Source of the DNA: Flemingiibacterium sp045534235
Lineage (GTDB): Bacteria > Bacillota > Clostridia > Oscillospirales > CAG-272
Length of the DNA: 7,429 bases
Direction: 5' to 3'
Assembly (NCBI GenBank): GCA_045534235.1
Contig: JAZSJI010000209.1
Coordinates: forward strand, 1-7,429
The notes beneath the pieces are model-generated. The model did not search any database and had not been told where the DNA came from. It was given only the letters and a program-made list of their open reading frames with translations. This document shows positions 5,445 through 7,429 of the stretch, in pieces; position 1 is the stretch's first letter, and the number at the start of each line of letters is the position of its first letter. The position numbers were made by a program, and so were the translations under genes.

Positions 5445-5460
5445 TGTGTTATATCTCCTT
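5445..5460 (-). promoter_or_regulatory. Ribosome binding site fixing the dipeptidase start
   Basis: The leader reads AAGGAGATATAACACAATG, with GGAG ten bases before the ATG. It is the same leader as the aminopeptidase gene apart from two bases. A perfect TATAAT just upstream (5464-5469 on the minus strand) would start transcription inside this site and lacks a -35 box. Confidence 0.75.
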
Positions 5461-5491
5461 GATATTATATTGTACTAAATTATTTGTTGTA

Positions 5492-5903
5492 GGGAATACG
5501 GTCGCTTTTTGAAAAAAGCTCCGCAAAAACTTCACTCAACGCTTCGCTCACATTTTGTCAGCAAATGTAAAGTCGAAATTTAGCGCTCTCGATACGCGAT
5601 CGAAGTTTGCGCTTCGAGCATCGTATCCCGCGCCATATCCAGCCGGGAGCCCTGCATCCCGGCAACTGTTTAGCGGTTATCGGATGATGGTAATATCCCG
5701 CTCTGAGTGGGTACCGGGTGCGCAAACTCCAAAGATGTGAAGCTGCTTGATTTTGGTTACACGGTTTCCGGGGTGGCGACACGGGTGTCGCCGAGGCCCC
5801 TGGATACCGAGAGCGTGGGCTACAGTTTAGCCAAACACTCTGTTGCGGCGAAGCCCTATAAAGTTCTTTGCACAGCTTTCTTTCAAGAAAGCGCGTTTCT
5901 CCT
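5492..5903. repeat. Element E2: second copy of the inverted-repeat element, between hemW and the dipeptidase gene
   Basis: This 412-base noncoding element lies in a 489-base gap, in the same orientation as E1. Its left end GGGAATACGGTCGCTTTTTG (5492-5511) matches E1 apart from a nine-base insertion in E1. The core 5627-5676 matches E1 3746-3795 at 49 of 50 bases. The right end 5860-5903 is identical to E1 4127-4170 over 44 bases. The end hairpins are GCTTTTT (5504-5510) with AAAAAGC, and GCTTTCTT with AAGAAAGC near 5875-5892. The right arm is less regular than in E1. The centre is unlike that of E1 and includes a strong nested hairpin: GGCGACA (5775-5781) with TGTCGCC (5786-5792), enclosed by GGGG (5770-5773) and CCCC (5797-5800). 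Small open frames here have no coding character. Confidence 0.85.
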
Positions 5904-5933
5904 TATGCGTCGCATTTTCTCTTTTGCATTCTC

Positions 5934-7190
5934 CTACGCCTTATCGCTGCCGTCGGCGATACCGCCGACGATGCGGCTGTTCTCGTCAAAATCAAGTATA
6001 GTCGATAAGATGTAGTTTGATACGTACATCCCCTTTGGCGTAAAGAAGTACCTATCGCCGTCGTAGACCATAAAGCCGTTGTCGATGTAGAGCTGTAAGC
6101 GTCTGCCGTAAAGCGCATCGAAGTTTAGCCCGAAGCGCGTGGAAAACTCCCTCGATGAGATGCCCTCGGTAAGACGGAGCCGTAGCATTATGTACTCTCC
6201 CACGCGCTCGTTTGGCGCGAGAGTGTAAAGCTCATCCACGGGCTGTGCGCCCTTTAGGTGCTGCTCCTCCATAAAGATACCGTCACCCGTCAGCATACCG
6301 CCCTTTGTCATATCCGCTTCCATTGAATCAATGTAAAGCATCATATCGCGCTTCATCGAGAAGCGCATATTGTTGAAGTACGAATGTGCCGCGCAGCCAA
6401 GACCGAGGTACTCCTCGGCATTCCAATATTTTAAGTTGTGCCGGCATTCACGCCCGGGCCTTGCGAAATTCGATATTTCGTACTGCCTGTACCCTCTCGC
6501 CGCAAGATTATAGATGCAGTCGAGGTACATATCTGCCTCGGTGTCCTCATCGGGCAGTATCAGCGTGTCACGAAGGCGCGCAAACGGCGTGCCGTCCTCT
6601 ATCTTCAGCCCGTACACGGAGATGTGCTCGGGCGCGATAGCGGTTACGTAATCGAGAGTACGCGCAAACGAATCCGCCGTCTGAAGCGGAATACCGTACA
6701 TAATATCAACGCTTATGTTGTCAAAGCCCGCCTGACGCGCCGCCTTGTAGCTCGCCTCGAACTCCTCAAGCGTGTGTATACGCGACAGCGCCGCAAGCTC
6801 GTCTGCCTGCGCGCTTTGAAGCCCGATGCTCAGGCGATTGACGCCCATTTTGCGGTATTTTTTGAGTGATGCAAGCGTAACCGTCGCGGGATTTGCCTCT
6901 ATTGTAAACTCCGCACCTCGCGCTACGTTAAAGTTGCGCTTGATGCCTGCGAGCAGCTCGCACATCGTGTCGACGGGAAGCGCGGTCGGCGTACCGCCGC
7001 CGATGAATACGCTGTCGACGATATAGTTCCGCGCCGCCGCAGAGTAGTCCTCCATTTGGAGAAGCACGGCGTCGACGTAACGCTGCATCAGCGCGTCCGA
7101 AGCGCCCGACTGTGAGTAGAAGTCGCAGTACGCGCATTTCGCGTGGCAGAATGGGATGTGGACGTAGAGTCCAAGCTTCTTTTTTTGCAT
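5934..7190 (-). CDS. hemW: HemW, radical SAM heme chaperone
   Basis: This 418-residue member of the HemN-like radical SAM family was long annotated as oxygen-independent coproporphyrinogen oxidase. HemW proteins bind heme and are thought to deliver it to respiratory enzymes rather than oxidise porphyrinogen. The 4Fe-4S cluster motif is Cys15, Cys19, Cys22 in HIPFCHAKCAYCDF. A Phe follows where true HemN has a fourth Cys, supporting HemW. Other landmarks are GGGTP (64-68), EANP (98-101), NRLSIGLQS (118-126), YGIPLQT (165-171) and the heme-linked HNLKYW (251-256). A HemN C-terminal winged-helix-like domain spans about 320-395. The frame is open upstream to the window edge, but the ATG at 7190 is correct: family similarity begins there and GAGG (7198-7201) lies seven bases before it. 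Confidence 0.95.
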   Translation of the reverse strand: MQKKKLGLYVHIPFCHAKCAYCDFYSQSGASDALMQRYVDAVLLQMEDYSAAARNYIVDSVFIGGGTPTALPVDTMCELLAGIKRNFNVARGAEFTIEANPATVTLASLKKYRKMGVNRLSIGLQSAQADELAALSRIHTLEEFEASYKAARQAGFDNISVDIMYGIPLQTADSFARTLDYVTAIAPEHISVYGLKIEDGTPFARLRDTLILPDEDTEADMYLDCIYNLAARGYRQYEISNFARPGRECRHNLKYWNAEEYLGLGCAAHSYFNNMRFSMKRDMMLYIDSMEADMTKGGMLTGDGIFMEEQHLKGAQPVDELYTLAPNERVGEYIMLRLRLTEGISSREFSTRFGLNFDALYGRRLQLYIDNGFMVYDGDRYFFTPKGMYVSNYILSTILDFDENSRIVGGIADGSDKA

Positions 7191-7246
7191 TTTTCTTCCT
7201 CTTTTGATAGAGTGATTGGTTTGCCGTAACCGCTTGTATATTGCTC

Positions 7247-7314
7247 GCACCCGTTCAACGGGTGCTCGGTCGGGGGAAGGGACCATCTCAAACGCCGAAG
7301 TTCCCTCCCCCGAC
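7247..7314. other. Tandem strong hairpins in the hemW leader region
   Basis: GCACCCG (7247-7253) pairs with CGGGTGC (7259-7265) around TTCAA, giving a 19-base near-perfect palindrome. Just beyond it, GTCGGGGGA (7269-7277) pairs with TCCCCCGAC (7306-7314), and the stem extends past one bulged A with GGGA (7279-7282) and TCCC (7302-7305). The pair sits 57-124 bases upstream of the hemW start with no clear promoter nearby. The sequence resembles hairpin repeats often mis-annotated as protein N-termini in gut Firmicutes (from memory). The remaining 7315-7429 holds no recognisable gene, only GC-rich sequence cut by the window edge. Confidence 0.65.
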
Positions 7315-7429
7315 ACCCCCATCTCCTTGGCTAAAACTTCGTTTTTAGTCGGACATTTCATAACTTTTAGCCGAGTTAGCCGAGCCTGGTGGTGGGGTGC
7401 AGGGGAGGAGGGCGGAGCGGCGTCTGAGC

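Noticed and set aside
4764..5462. Plus-strand open frame of 232 codons opposite the dipeptidase
   Set aside because: It is a shadow of a gene with complete M20 catalytic motifs; its own translation has no family character.
5464..5469. Perfect TATAAT upstream of the dipeptidase gene
   Set aside because: No acceptable -35 or TG extension, and the start point would fall within the ribosome binding site.
5707..6015. Plus-strand open frame across the right end of E2 into hemW
   Set aside because: It runs from repeat sequence into the antisense of hemW. Phrases such as KVLCTAFFQ are translated repeat end sequence, present also in E1.

Overview
All convincing genes lie on the minus strand. In transcription order (right to left) they are hemW (radical SAM heme chaperone), an M20-family (PepV/Sapep-like) metallodipeptidase, an M29-family aminopeptidase, a small DUF559 endonuclease-like gene, a small single-pass membrane protein, and a two-domain acyltransferase-like protein. 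Strong GGAG-type ribosome binding sites, a consensus sigma-A promoter, the HemW and M29 sequence styles and the abundance of hairpin-rich intergenic repeats all suggest a Clostridia-class Firmicute, probably an uncultured gut lineage. The exact taxon cannot be read from the window.

Right part (7429 to 3557): hemW is preceded by about 240 bases of noncoding, hairpin-bearing sequence. It is followed by the dipeptidase and the M29 aminopeptidase. The gaps hemW-to-dipeptidase and dipeptidase-to-aminopeptidase are unusually long for co-directional genes (489 and 622 bases). Each is almost filled by a copy of one structured element, here called E2 (5492-5903) and E1 (3584-4170). The copies share an identical 44-base right end, a 50-base core with one mismatch, and a related left end, but have different centres. 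Each element is itself an imperfect inverted repeat of two arms of about 150 bases pointing inward. The two peptidases also share an almost identical ribosome-binding leader. Together they could finish peptide breakdown: the M20 enzyme on dipeptides and the M29 enzyme trimming N-termini. hemW has no clear functional link to them.

Middle (2324 to 1790): after the aminopeptidase comes a weak terminator, then a DUF559 gene enclosed exactly by a pair of inverted repeat arms of 47-48 bases. The arms leave only three bases on each side of the reading frame, and the upstream arm supplies the ribosome binding site. This looks like a compact mobile or repeat-borne gene cassette.

Left part (1677 to 1): a GTG-started small membrane protein ends before a hairpin terminator. 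The acyltransferase-like gene follows, with a near-consensus promoter and a 27-base palindrome just upstream of it. The acyltransferase unit is bracketed by an 18-base perfect inverted repeat (1-18 and 1254-1271), and a double-hairpin repeat (36-83) lies downstream. I see no tRNA, rRNA, CRISPR array, prophage or transposase gene.
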